Of a DNA stretch of 64,000 nucleotides, positions 16,912 to 25,762 are shown one piece after another (position 1 is the first letter of the stretch; every line of letters starts with the position of its first letter). Origin of the DNA: Multivorans sp965232105 (lineage in GTDB: Bacteria > Acidobacteriota > Thermoanaerobaculia > Multivoradales > Multivoraceae). The position numbers and the translations under genes are program-made. Under the pieces are notes generated by a model. It ran no database searches. It was given only the letters and a program-made list of their open reading frames with translations, and was not told where the DNA came from. Location of the stretch: the NCBI GenBank assembly GCA_965232105.1, contig OZ246956.1, positions 1,178,001-1,242,000 of the forward strand, read 5' to 3'.

Positions 16912-18714
16912 ATGCGACTTCCTCGACTCCTTCTCCCGGCGATCCTGGGGATTCTCCAGGCGGTGGCGTCGCTCTCGCCTGCCGGAGGGCAGGAGCGCTC
17001 GGCGTACTTCGGCGACCTGCACGTGCACACCGCGTACTCGTTCGATGCCTTTTCGTTCGCCACGCGGACGACACCCGACGACGCGTACCGTTTCGCTGCC
17101 GGAGAGGCGATCAGGCATCCCTCGGGCAACGAGATCCAACTCGACCGGGCCCTAGACTTCTACGCCGTGACGGACCACGCGGCGTACCTCGGGGTCCTGC
17201 GCGCCCTCGCCGACCCCAGCCACCCACTGGCGGACGATCCCGAAGTCAGGCGCTACGTCGACGCGACGACGGTCAAGGCGCGAGGAGGCTACCTGCCGGG
17301 CGCCCAGGAGTTCGTTGCCCTGCACGCGGATCCCGAAACGTTGCGGACGGCGTGGCAGGAAATCGTCGCCGCCGCGGAACGCCACTACCGGCCGGGCACC
17401 CTGACGACCTTCATCGGTTATGAGTACACCCCCTCGCGGGACGGCGGCAACCTGCACCGGAACGTGATCTTCAGGGGCGGCACAGCACCCCGGGAGCCTT
17501 TCAGCCGACTCGATTCGGCGAATCCCGAGGACCTCTGGAGCTGGATGGATCGCCTGCGTGACCAGGGCATCGAGGCGCTGGCGATCCCGCACAACTCGAA
17601 CGGCTCGGACGGCTGGATGTTCCAGACCGAGACGTTCGCGGGCGGTCCCCTCGACGCGGACTACGCGACGAAGCGGATGCGCAACGAGCCGCTCGTCGAG
17701 ATCACGCAGGTCAAGGGCACCTCCGAAACCCATCCCTTCCTGTCGCCCAACGACGAGTGGGCCGACTTTGAGATCTTCCCCTTTCGCGTCGGCCAGTGGG
17801 CGAAGAGCCGACCGAGGGGCAGCTACGTGCGCCAGGCGCTGCTGGAGGGCATTGCGTTTCAGAGCCAGGAGGGCTTCAACCCGTATCGGTTGGGCTTCGT
17901 CGGCGCCAGCGACACCCACAACTCGGGCTTTCAGTTCGACGAGGAGAAGCACACCGGCAAGGTCGGCGTGCACGACTTCGACCCGGTGAGCAGGGGCTCC
18001 GTCCCGGCCGACGTCGTTGATGGCGTGCCGACGTATCGCGAGGTCTTCCGCCGCTACTACAGCAACTCGGGTCTCACCGGTGTCTGGGCCGACGAGAACA
18101 ACCGGCAGGCCATCTACGAGGCTCTGCGCCGCAAGGAGACCTTCGCCACCTCGGGAACTCGCATCCGGGTGCGGATGTTCGGCGGCTACGGCCTGCCCGA
18201 CGACCTTCACCGTCGCGACGACATGGCGGCGGTCGGCTACGAGCGCGGCGTCTCCATGGGAGGCGAGATCGACGGCGATCGAGGCGGCAGTCCCACCTTC
18301 GCGGTTCGGGCGCTTCGCGACCCGTCCGGCGCCCCGCTCCAGCGTCTCCAGATCGTCAAGGGCTGGGTCGAGGGCGGCGACCGGCACGAGCAGGTCTTCG
18401 ACGTCGCCTGCTCCGACGGGCTGCAGCCCGATCCCGGGACCCACCGATGTCCGGACAACGGCGCCTCCGTCGACCTGTCCAACTGCGCCATCAGCCAGGA
18501 CGTGGGCGACGCCGAACTGGGAGCGACCTGGAGCGATCCCGGCTTCGACCCCGAGCATCACGCGTTCTACTACGTCCGCGTCCTCGAGAACCCGACGTGC
18601 CGCTGGTCGACGTGGGATGCCGTGAAAGCCGGAGTTGCGCCGCGCGTATCCTTGCCGGCGACGATCCAGGAGCGCGCCTGGTCGTCGCCGATCTGGATCG
18701 TTCCCGGCAGCTAG
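16912..18714 (+). CDS. DUF3604 domain protein (PHP-like), secreted
   Basis: A 600-residue protein with a signal peptide ending near SPAGG and a PHP-type metal motif right after it (YFGDLHVHTAYSFDA). Later parts match DUF3604: DFYAVTDHAAYLG, GYEYTPSRDGGNLHRNV, IPHNSNGSDGW and a late GASDTHNSGF. The His and Asp residues suggest a metal-dependent hydrolase, but the family's reaction is not established. Such genes are frequent in marine and soil genomes alongside sulfatases. The ATG (16912) is 32 bp after the propeller stop, so it is probably co-transcribed. The stop almost touches the convergent sulfatase (3-bp gap). Confidence 0.87.
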   Translation: MRLPRLLLPAILGILQAVASLSPAGGQERSAYFGDLHVHTAYSFDAFSFATRTTPDDAYRFAAGEAIRHPSGNEIQLDRALDFYAVTDHAAYLGVLRALADPSHPLADDPEVRRYVDATTVKARGGYLPGAQEFVALHADPETLRTAWQEIVAAAERHYRPGTLTTFIGYEYTPSRDGGNLHRNVIFRGGTAPREPFSRLDSANPEDLWSWMDRLRDQGIEALAIPHNSNGSDGWMFQTETFAGGPLDADYATKRMRNEPLVEITQVKGTSETHPFLSPNDEWADFEIFPFRVGQWAKSRPRGSYVRQALLEGIAFQSQEGFNPYRLGFVGASDTHNSGFQFDEEKHTGKVGVHDFDPVSRGSVPADVVDGVPTYREVFRRYYSNSGLTGVWADENNRQAIYEALRRKETFATSGTRIRVRMFGGYGLPDDLHRRDDMAAVGYERGVSMGGEIDGDRGGSPTFAVRALRDPSGAPLQRLQIVKGWVEGGDRHEQVFDVACSDGLQPDPGTHRCPDNGASVDLSNCAISQDVGDAELGATWSDPGFDPEHHAFYYVRVLENPTCRWSTWDAVKAGVAPRVSLPATIQERAWSSPIWIVPGS

Positions 18715-18717
18715 CAG

Positions 18718-20205
18718 CTAGTAGGGAGGCGCCGGATCGAGCCCGACATCGTTCGCCGCGCCGGCCCGGTGGGTGCGGCCCGGCAGGAGCTCGGTGAGGC
18801 GACGCTCTTCCTCGGGCTGATCGGCGACTTGCAGCACGTTCTTGCGCGAAGGGTTCTGCGGCAGCATGGCCCGAAGCCGCTGCTTGGTGTCGGCATGTTC
18901 GGGGAGGTCCGCCAGATTGCGCCACTCGTTCGGATCGGTGTCGTGGTCGTAGAGCTCTTCACCGTCGGGATAGGTCGTGTAGCGCCACCGCTGGGTGCGG
19001 ATCGAGCTTCTGTCCGGCGCGTCGGAGGTGATCGCAGGATGATCCCACTCCGTTTCGGGATTCTCGAGCAGTGGCCGCAGGCTCTCGCCGTCGAGCTCCT
19101 CGCGCTCGGGGAGCCCGGCGAGATCCGCCAGGGTGGGGTAGATGTCGAGCAGCTCGGCAGTCCGGTCGCAGAATTCTCCCTTCGCCTCGATCCCGGGGCC
19201 GGCGAAGATGATCGGCACGCGGCAGGAGCGCTCCCAGAGCGTGTACTTGCGCCATTGGTTCTTCTCGCCGAGCTGCCAGCCGTGGTCGGTCCACAGGACG
19301 ATGACCGTGTTCTCGGCGTGCGGCCCTTCGTCGAGTGCCTTCAGAACGCGCCCCACGTTCGCATCGGCGAAGTTGATGCACGCCAGGTAGGCCGCCACGG
19401 CGCGCCTCCACTGCCCCGTCGCCGTGACTGCCTCGTGGTCGCCCAGACCGCGCTCCGTGGGCGCGGACTTCGGCACGTCGTCGAGGTCGTTCGCGAGATA
19501 GGGCGGCAGCTCGATCTCGGCCTCGGGGAACCTGTCGAAGTACTTCCTGGGGGCGTAGAACGGCAGGTGCGGGCGATAGAAGCCGCAGGCCAGGAAGAAA
19601 GGTTGGGAGTGGTCTCTCGACAGGTACCTCGCAGCCCAGTTCGCGAGTTGGGTGTCGGTCGTCTCCTCGTCGTCGACGTCGAGGGCGCTCCAGTCGAAGT
19701 TGCTGCGGTCGAGCTCGTTCACCGGCCAGTCGGGGGCCCACAGAAAGCCACGGAAGCTGTTGTAGTAGTGCCACGACGCGGCCTCGTTCTGGCTTTGGTG
19801 AAACGTCTTGCCGCCGCCGATCGCTTGATAGCCGTGCTCCATGAAGTGCTGCGGCAGAGTGACGGCCAGCGGCATCGCGTCGCGCCAGACGTCGCCGTTG
19901 TAGTAGCAGCCGGAGGTCGTCGGGCGCCTGCCGGTCATCAGACTCGCCCGGGAAGGGTTGCAGGCGGGCGTCTGGCAGTAGGCCCGCCGGAACGTGACGC
20001 CGCGCCGGGCGAGCGCGTCGATGTTCGGCGTGAGCGTCTGCGGGTGCCCGTCGAGGACGCCGATCCAGTCGTTCAGGTCGTCGATCGAGATCATGAGCAC
20101 GTTCGGCCCCGCGGCGCGCTGTTCTCGACTGCCTGCGCAGCCCGCCGCCAGGGCGCCGAGCCCCAGGCTCCCGATCAATTCGCGGCGCGAGAGTGTTCCG
20201 CTCAC
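18718..20205 (-). CDS. sulfatase, iduronate-2-sulfatase-like
   Basis: A 495-residue alkaline-phosphatase-superfamily sulfatase. The formylglycine motif is CNPSR at residues 82-86 (CxPSR). Metal and substrate motifs include MISIDDLNDW near the start and TDHGWQLGEKNQWRKYTLWE late. The N-terminus SRRELIGSLG with a hydrophobic stretch and LAAGC lipobox suggests a Tat-exported lipoprotein. Architecture and length resemble iduronate-2-sulfatase-type enzymes acting on sulfated glycans. The GTG start at 20205 is only 18 bp from the divergent PhyH ATG. The active Cys needs the FGE encoded at 24250. Confidence 0.92.
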   Translation of the reverse strand: MSGTLSRRELIGSLGLGALAAGCAGSREQRAAGPNVLMISIDDLNDWIGVLDGHPQTLTPNIDALARRGVTFRRAYCQTPACNPSRASLMTGRRPTTSGCYYNGDVWRDAMPLAVTLPQHFMEHGYQAIGGGKTFHQSQNEAASWHYYNSFRGFLWAPDWPVNELDRSNFDWSALDVDDEETTDTQLANWAARYLSRDHSQPFFLACGFYRPHLPFYAPRKYFDRFPEAEIELPPYLANDLDDVPKSAPTERGLGDHEAVTATGQWRRAVAAYLACINFADANVGRVLKALDEGPHAENTVIVLWTDHGWQLGEKNQWRKYTLWERSCRVPIIFAGPGIEAKGEFCDRTAELLDIYPTLADLAGLPEREELDGESLRPLLENPETEWDHPAITSDAPDRSSIRTQRWRYTTYPDGEELYDHDTDPNEWRNLADLPEHADTKQRLRAMLPQNPSRKNVLQVADQPEEERRLTELLPGRTHRAGAANDVGLDPAPPY

Positions 20206-20210
20206 AGGGC

Positions 20211-20216
20211 TATAGT
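20211..20216 (+). promoter_or_regulatory. -10-like element for leaderless PhyH gene
   Basis: TATAGT ends 7 bases before ATG 20224 and no Shine-Dalgarno sequence is present, which fits leaderless initiation. The upstream half of this promoter would lie inside the start of the divergent sulfatase gene. Confidence 0.45.
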
Positions 20217-20223
20217 GTGCACG

Positions 20224-21156
20224 ATGGCCCTAGGCAAAGACGACAAAGCGCGCGAACGGGTGCTGGCAAACATTGCGGAGCTCGATCTCAACGAGAACCT
20301 GCTCGAGCTCGAGACCAAGGGGTACACGGTTCTCCCGGGCGTGCTGAGCGAAGACCGGATCGAGCGCGCCAAGGCGGCCATCCTGCGGCGCGTCGAAAGG
20401 ACAACGGGCAAGAAAGTCGATCCTGACACGGCCACGTCCGACGACTTCAGCGGTATGGCGTATCAGCACTACCTGATTTTCGAGGATCCGGTCTTCCCCG
20501 AGATCTTGCTGGAGCCGAAGCCGCTCGCGATGATCACCTATCTGCTTGGTGAGAGTTGTGTGTTGTCTTCCATGGGCAGTCACTTTCGTGGGCCCGGCGG
20601 CATGCCTTTGTCGGTGCACGCCGATGGGGTTCGAGTCGGCATGACCGAGACGTCCCTGGTCGCCAACTGCAACTACGCTCTGACGCCTTACAGCCGGGAA
20701 GCGGGCGCGCTGGTGCTCTTCCCAGGCAGCCATCGAAAGCAGCGTCAGCCCACGGCCCACGAGAACTGGATGGCGGGCCATGAAACCGTTCCGGAGATCA
20801 TCGCGAAGAACCTCGATCCGGAAGAGTTGGACGCCCTCGAGTGGACGGTGCCGCGAGGTGCTGTAACCATGGACCTCAATCCGGGAGATGCCGCGATCTG
20901 GCATGGCAACGCGTGGCACGGCGGTTGGCGACGGGAGTTGCCGGGCACGCGCATCAATCTCGCGGCCTATTTCTGCCGGCCTCATCTCTCGACACAGGAG
21001 CGACGCGGCGATACTCGGTATCCCGAGGTGTTCGAGCGCTATGCCCACGAGCCCCGGTTTGCCCGTCTGTTGGGAGAGAAAATCTTCAACGGCTGGCGCG
21101 AAGAGGGACCGGATTTCACGGGCGCGAAGGCTTCGCCCAGCGGCTTCTTCGACTGA
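20224..21156 (+). CDS. phytanoyl-CoA dioxygenase (PhyH) family protein
   Basis: A 310-residue Fe(II)/2-oxoglutarate oxygenase. The H-x-D motif is SVHADG (His132, Asp134), the distal His is in IWHGNAWHGG, and the Arg is in GTRINLAAY. It is the third PhyH member in the window. It sits head-to-head with one sulfatase and convergent with another, with 26 bp to the latter. A role in removing or modifying a product of sulfatase action is possible but unproven. ATG 20224 is preceded by TATAGT at 7 bases. Confidence 0.87.
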   Translation: MALGKDDKARERVLANIAELDLNENLLELETKGYTVLPGVLSEDRIERAKAAILRRVERTTGKKVDPDTATSDDFSGMAYQHYLIFEDPVFPEILLEPKPLAMITYLLGESCVLSSMGSHFRGPGGMPLSVHADGVRVGMTETSLVANCNYALTPYSREAGALVLFPGSHRKQRQPTAHENWMAGHETVPEIIAKNLDPEELDALEWTVPRGAVTMDLNPGDAAIWHGNAWHGGWRRELPGTRINLAAYFCRPHLSTQERRGDTRYPEVFERYAHEPRFARLLGEKIFNGWREEGPDFTGAKASPSGFFD

Positions 21157-21182
21157 GCGCCTCGCGCAGGAGTTGAAACAAG

Positions 21183-22667
21183 CTACTTGCCCTCGGCCGC
21201 CCAGCGCCTCATCAGGGCGATGTTGCGGCCCAGGATGGCCGCGGATTCGGGGTTCACGCTCACGCGCTCCGAGTACGCGGCCATGTCGCTGTCGTACATG
21301 GCTGCTGATTCGGCGCCATGGTCGTTGGTGCGCTCGATCCACTCGTCCATGCGCTTCCTCAGTTTCTTCAACTGCCCTTCGTGCTTCGGATCGCCGGCCA
21401 GGTTCCGGACTTCGAACGGGTCCTCTGACAGGTCATAGAGCTCCTCCCCGGGGCGAGTGGGGGCGAAGAGAAGCTGCTGTGCCTCGTTCAACGTCCCGGC
21501 CGCGTGAGCCTCGCGCAGCGCCACGACAATGCTCTTCCCATCCTTGTAGAGGTTGGGTTGCAGGTGGGGGCGGTCGGGCAGGAAGTTGCGGATGTACTTG
21601 AAGCGCGTCGTCCGTAGCGCCCTGATGTGGTCGACCGTCTCATCGCAGCGGTCGCGAGCGGCAAAGACCGCCGTCCGCTTTTCGTAGTCCTGGGCGAGGA
21701 TGTCGCGAGCGTGCATGTGGTCGGGAATCTCGATTCCGGCGAGTGCGAGCGAAAGGGGCGCGATATCGATGTGCTCCACGAGGTCGTCGCGAATCTGCCC
21801 GGGCTCGATCGTCGGTCCGGCGATGACCAGAGGCACGTGCATGCCTTCGTCGTAGAGAAACTGCTTCCCCCTGGCATGGCTGATCCCGTGGTCGGTCATG
21901 AAGAGAACGACCGTGTCCTCGAGGTCGCCCTCGTCTTCGAGCCGCTCAATGACGTCGCCGACGAACTTGTCCGTGAGCCGAACCGAGTCGAGGTAGGCCG
22001 CCCAGTCCGCCAGCAGGACCGGATCGTTCGGATAGTAGGGCGGAAGCTGCACCCTGGAGGGATCGGTCCTGCTCCCCAACAGCTTCTCGACTCGATCGCT
22101 GATCTGCCGGAACGACTCGAGCGATCGGCCGCGGTGTTTTCCGCCGGGGAGGTGGACCTGGGCGAAGAAGGGTTGGCCGGGTCGACGGCTACTCCAGTCG
22201 GGGCCGTCGTACATGGCCTGGTCCCATTCGAAGTTGTAGTGCGTTTTCCCGATGGTGGCTCGGTCCGTGTTGGGCCACCCGGTGATCGCGGTGTAGTAGC
22301 CGGCCTCCTGAAACAGCTCGGGGATCGGCCGGATGCCGGGAGGCAGGTGGATCTTCAGCTTCCCCTGGCCGCTGCGGTGGTGATGAGCGCCGACCGAGGT
22401 CTGGTACATCCCGGTGATGAACGCCGAGCGGTTGGGCGAGCAGACCGGTGACGTGACGTACGCATTGGTGAAGCGCACGCCACGGCTCGCGAGGCGATCG
22501 AGATGCGGCGTCTCGATCACCGTCTCTCCATAGGAAGAGAGATTGGCCGACATGTCGTCGACGATGATCCAGAGGATGTTCGGTGGCTCCGCGGCGTGCA
22601 GGGGAAGCTGCGTCAGCGCTCCCAGGGCGACGACGAGGGCGGCGGTCCCGGCGCGGTGCGTTGTCAT
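21183..22667 (-). CDS. sulfatase
   Basis: A 494-residue secreted sulfatase. ATG 22667 gives a signal peptide (MTTHRAGTAALVVALGALTQ, cleavage near LHAAEP). An in-frame extension to 22778 would add an uncharged non-homologous stretch. The formylglycine motif is CSPNR (Cys76), which keeps the C-x-P-x-R core but has Asn in place of the common Ser or Ala. Other motifs are WIIVDDMSANLSSYG and FMTDHGISHARGK. The C-terminal EELYDLSEDPFEVRNLAGD is typical of the family. Its substrate is unknown. It is divergent from the next sulfatase with an 85-bp gap. Confidence 0.92.
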   Translation of the reverse strand: MTTHRAGTAALVVALGALTQLPLHAAEPPNILWIIVDDMSANLSSYGETVIETPHLDRLASRGVRFTNAYVTSPVCSPNRSAFITGMYQTSVGAHHHRSGQGKLKIHLPPGIRPIPELFQEAGYYTAITGWPNTDRATIGKTHYNFEWDQAMYDGPDWSSRRPGQPFFAQVHLPGGKHRGRSLESFRQISDRVEKLLGSRTDPSRVQLPPYYPNDPVLLADWAAYLDSVRLTDKFVGDVIERLEDEGDLEDTVVLFMTDHGISHARGKQFLYDEGMHVPLVIAGPTIEPGQIRDDLVEHIDIAPLSLALAGIEIPDHMHARDILAQDYEKRTAVFAARDRCDETVDHIRALRTTRFKYIRNFLPDRPHLQPNLYKDGKSIVVALREAHAAGTLNEAQQLLFAPTRPGEELYDLSEDPFEVRNLAGDPKHEGQLKKLRKRMDEWIERTNDHGAESAAMYDSDMAAYSERVSVNPESAAILGRNIALMRRWAAEGK

Positions 22668-22752
22668 GGGCCTGTGGCCTCCACGATGAGGTGGACCACT
22701 ATTGTCGCCTACAGCGTGCGATTTTTCCACCTGCGTTAGAATCCCGACCATC

Positions 22753-24189
22753 ATGATCACACGCCGGCAAGCAGTCAAGAGCGTCGCCGCCGCGTCGGTG
22801 GGGTCCGCCGTGGGGGCCGCCTTCAGCTTCGCGAAAACGAACCGGGCGAACCTGCTCTTCCTGTGCTCGGATCAGCATCAGACGGCGGCGTCCGGCTGCT
22901 ACGGCAGCAACGAAGCGCAGACGCCCCACATCGACGAGATCGCGTCCGACGGCGTCCGCTTCGACCGCGCCTACTGCAACGCGCCAGTCTGCGTCCCCTC
23001 CCGCGGGTCGATCATCACCGGCCTCCACCCCTGCAGGCACGGGGCGAAGATCCTGCGGGACCCGCTGCCCAACGAAGCGCGCACGGTCGCCCACTACTTC
23101 AAGGATCACGGCTACGTCACCGGCGCTATCGGCAAGATGCACTTCGTCGACGAGACCCGGCGGCACGGCTTCGACCACAGGCTCTATCGAAACGATCACG
23201 ACAAACGGCTCACCCGGGCCGAGCAGCAGGCGTTTCGAGACGATCAGTACGCGGCGTACCCCGCGGACGGCGGGTACGCGACCGGGCTGAGCGGCTCCGC
23301 CTCGACCCTGCCGGAGAGGTACTTCCCCGACACCTTCTACGCCGAGGAGTCGGTCGCTTTCCTGCGCGAGAACAAGGATCGGCCCTTCTGCCTGTGGACG
23401 TCGTTCTACATGCCGCATACGCCTCTGGTGCCGGCAAAGCAGTACTGGGACATGTACGACGGAGTCACTCTCAGTCTGCCCGAGCGTTCGGATCGGGAGC
23501 TTCTGGACGGCTTCGAGGGGCACTTGATTCGGGCCAGGCAGCGTGGCTGGTACGACCAGAAGGACGACGATCTGCGCGACGCGATCCGCGGCTACTACGG
23601 CAACATCTCCCAGACCGACGCCAACGTCGGGCGGGTGTTCGACACGTTGCGCGAGCTGGGGCTCGACAAGAACACGGTGGTCGTCTACACCTCGGACCAC
23701 GGCGAGATGGCCGGTGCGCACCGCACGTGGACCAAGCACAACATGTACGAGCAGAGCGTGAGCGTGCCCCTGATCGTGCGCATGCCCAACCGAATGGAAG
23801 CCGGGACCGGCCGCACGCAACTCATCGAGCACGCCGATCTGCTCCCGACACTGACCGAGCTGTGCGGGCTGGGGAGTCCCTCCGGGATCGACGGCCGGAG
23901 CTTCGCGCCCATGGTCCAGGGCGGAACGTACACGCCGCGCGAGCACGTCTACTCGGAGTACTACTTCTGCCATGGCAGCTTCACGGTGGACAACCGCTAC
24001 GTCGGCAAGCCGCCCATCCTGATGGTGCGCACCGGCAAGTGGAAGCTCAACTATCTGAGCTGGGCGCGCTCGGAGTTGTACGACCTCGAGGCCGATCCGG
24101 GAGAGTTCCACAACGTGATCGACGACACCGGCAACGCCGGCATCGTCAAGGAGCTGACCGCCGTCGCCGAGCGGCTCTACGCTGGTTGA
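22753..24189 (+). CDS. sulfatase, Tat-exported
   Basis: A 478-residue sulfatase. The Tat-type signal is ITRRQAVKSVAAASV. The formylglycine motif is CVPSR (Cys80). The late motif YTSDHGEMAGAHRTWTKHNM holds metal and sulfate-binding residues, and SELYDLEADPGEFHNV closes the family pattern. It resembles arylsulfatase A-like and choline-sulfatase-like enzymes. No Shine-Dalgarno precedes the ATG; TAGAAT lies 10 bases before it (22737-22742). The FGE gene follows 60 bp downstream on the same strand, so enzyme and activator are probably co-transcribed. Confidence 0.93.
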   Translation: MITRRQAVKSVAAASVGSAVGAAFSFAKTNRANLLFLCSDQHQTAASGCYGSNEAQTPHIDEIASDGVRFDRAYCNAPVCVPSRGSIITGLHPCRHGAKILRDPLPNEARTVAHYFKDHGYVTGAIGKMHFVDETRRHGFDHRLYRNDHDKRLTRAEQQAFRDDQYAAYPADGGYATGLSGSASTLPERYFPDTFYAEESVAFLRENKDRPFCLWTSFYMPHTPLVPAKQYWDMYDGVTLSLPERSDRELLDGFEGHLIRARQRGWYDQKDDDLRDAIRGYYGNISQTDANVGRVFDTLRELGLDKNTVVVYTSDHGEMAGAHRTWTKHNMYEQSVSVPLIVRMPNRMEAGTGRTQLIEHADLLPTLTELCGLGSPSGIDGRSFAPMVQGGTYTPREHVYSEYYFCHGSFTVDNRYVGKPPILMVRTGKWKLNYLSWARSELYDLEADPGEFHNVIDDTGNAGIVKELTAVAERLYAG

Positions 24190-24249
24190 AGCGGTCCCGA
24201 GTCATGCGGGCTCGTGCCCGTGGGCTAGATTGAACCGAAGACCATCGAC

Positions 24250-25275
24250 ATGACGGCCTGCTGCACTCCCTCGCGTGACCCCGGCCGGCCGGCGAGCGGC
24301 GCCGGCCCAGCCGCCGCGGTGCCGGCCTCGGGAGCGAACGACCGCAACCCAGGCGGCGCGAATCCGCGCCGCGTGCGAACCAGTCCGTTCACCTGTCCGC
24401 GGGTGAACGGAGGGAACATGGTGCGTCTCGACGGCGGCCGATTCCTCATGGGCGCCGACTCGGCCGACGCCATACCCGGCGACGGCGAGACCCCGGTGCG
24501 CGAGATCTTCGTCGACCCGTTTCGCATCGACGCCTGTGCTGTCTCCAACGCCGACTTCGCTGCCTTCGTCGACGCGACCGGCTACGAGACCGACAGCGAG
24601 CGGCTGGGCTGGTCCTTCGTTTTCGAGGGTCGCCTGTCGCGCAAGCTCCGGCGCACGGCGATCGAGGACCGTCTGCCGGGCGCCCGTTGGTGGTGCAAGA
24701 TCAGCGGCGCCGACTGGCGTCATCCCGAGGGACCGGGATCGTCGATCGCCCGGCGCGAGGACCATCCCGTCGTCCAGGTGTCGCACAACGACGCCGTGGC
24801 CTACAGCGCGTGGGCGGGATGCCGGCTCCCAACCGAGGCGGAGTGGGAGTTCGCGGCGCGCGGAGGAGTGGAGCAGACCGCGCTGCCCTGGGGCGACGAG
24901 CTCGAGCCCGATGGCGAGCATCGCTGCAACGTCTGGCAGGGCAGCTTTCCCGATCGCGACCTCGGGCTCGACGGCTGGCGCGGCACCTGCCCGGTCGATG
25001 CCTTCGAGCCGAACGGCTTCGGCCTCTACAACGTCTGCGGCAATGTCTGGGACTGGTGCGCCGATTGGTGGAGCGCCCGTCCCGCCGCGCCGGGCACTCG
25101 CAATCCGCGGGGTCCTGCCACCGGCACGGCACGCGTCACCCGCGGCGGGTCGTACCTCTGCCACGTCTCGTACTGCAGTCGCTACCGCGTGTCGGCCCGC
25201 ACCCACAACACGCCCGACAGCGCGGCGGGACACATGGGCTTTCGCTGCGCCGCCGACGTCGGCCAGGCGCGGTAG
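24250..25275 (+). CDS. formylglycine-generating enzyme (SUMF1 family)
   Basis: A 341-residue protein that converts the Cys of CxPxR in sulfatases to formylglycine. The fold signature is MVRLDGGRFLMGADS, then CRLPTEAEWEFAARGG, GNVWDWCADWW and finally GGSYLCHVSYCSRYRVSAR, which holds the paired active-site cysteines (Cys304, Cys309). The family works on unfolded substrates before export. The N-terminus (MTACCTPSRDP) itself contains a CTPSR sequence like the substrate motif. If ATG 24418 were used instead, that segment would be lost. Its place directly behind a sulfatase, with two more nearby, strongly supports the role. Confidence 0.94.
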   Translation: MTACCTPSRDPGRPASGAGPAAAVPASGANDRNPGGANPRRVRTSPFTCPRVNGGNMVRLDGGRFLMGADSADAIPGDGETPVREIFVDPFRIDACAVSNADFAAFVDATGYETDSERLGWSFVFEGRLSRKLRRTAIEDRLPGARWWCKISGADWRHPEGPGSSIARREDHPVVQVSHNDAVAYSAWAGCRLPTEAEWEFAARGGVEQTALPWGDELEPDGEHRCNVWQGSFPDRDLGLDGWRGTCPVDAFEPNGFGLYNVCGNVWDWCADWWSARPAAPGTRNPRGPATGTARVTRGGSYLCHVSYCSRYRVSARTHNTPDSAAGHMGFRCAADVGQAR

Positions 25276-25346
25276 TAGGCTCTGGCGGTCAGGTTGCAAT
25301 GCCCCGCAGGATCGACTGCGGATGAGAGTTCGCGTGGAGGCCGGGA

Positions 25347-25544
25347 ATGAAGTACCAGGTAGCGCTTCAGGAGTCCGAAGAGGGCTTCAGTGTCTGGGTG
25401 CCGGGCCTGCCCGGCTGCGTGTCGCAGGGCGAGACGGAAGAGGAGGCTCTGGCCAACATCGCTGAGGCGGTCCGGGAGTACCTGGAAGTGGCTGCGGAGA
25501 ACTCGGCCGGTATGAAGATCCGGGAAATCGAAGTCGCCGTATAG
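25347..25544 (+). CDS. hicB: HicB-type antitoxin
   Basis: A 65-residue protein with the HicB fold: MKYQVALQESEEGFSVWVPGLPGCVSQG (a compact beta-rich partial RNase H fold) followed by a helix with EEEALANIAEAVREYLE. It lacks an obvious C-terminal ribbon-helix-helix, so it may depend on the partner for DNA binding. The toxin gene starts 6 bp downstream, making this the hicB-hicA order. Confidence 0.88.
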   Translation: MKYQVALQESEEGFSVWVPGLPGCVSQGETEEEALANIAEAVREYLEVAAENSAGMKIREIEVAV

Positions 25545-25549
25545 AGGCG

Positions 25550-25762
25550 ATGCCAAAGATCCCTGGGGTCAATCACCTCCGGGCGGTACGTGCGCTGGAG
25601 AAGGCCGGTTTCCGCATCGCGCGGCAAGGCAAGCACATCGTCCTGACGGACGGTCAGCGCATCGTCACCGTGCCCCGTAACAATCCTGTCAACGCGTTCA
25701 CGATGGGACGCATCGTCCAGGACGCCGGTTTGACCGAGGCAGAGCTCAGGAAGCTGCTGTAG
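25550..25762 (+). CDS. hicA: HicA-type mRNA interferase toxin
   Basis: A 70-residue protein of the HicA dsRNA-binding fold. The active His region is RQGKHIVLTDG and the C-terminal part (PVNAFTMGRIVQDAGLTEAEL) is typical. It cleaves mRNA when free of HicB. The stop TAG (25760-25762) directly abuts the GTG of the metallophosphoesterase, so all three genes probably share one transcript. Confidence 0.9.
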   Translation: MPKIPGVNHLRAVRALEKAGFRIARQGKHIVLTDGQRIVTVPRNNPVNAFTMGRIVQDAGLTEAELRKLL

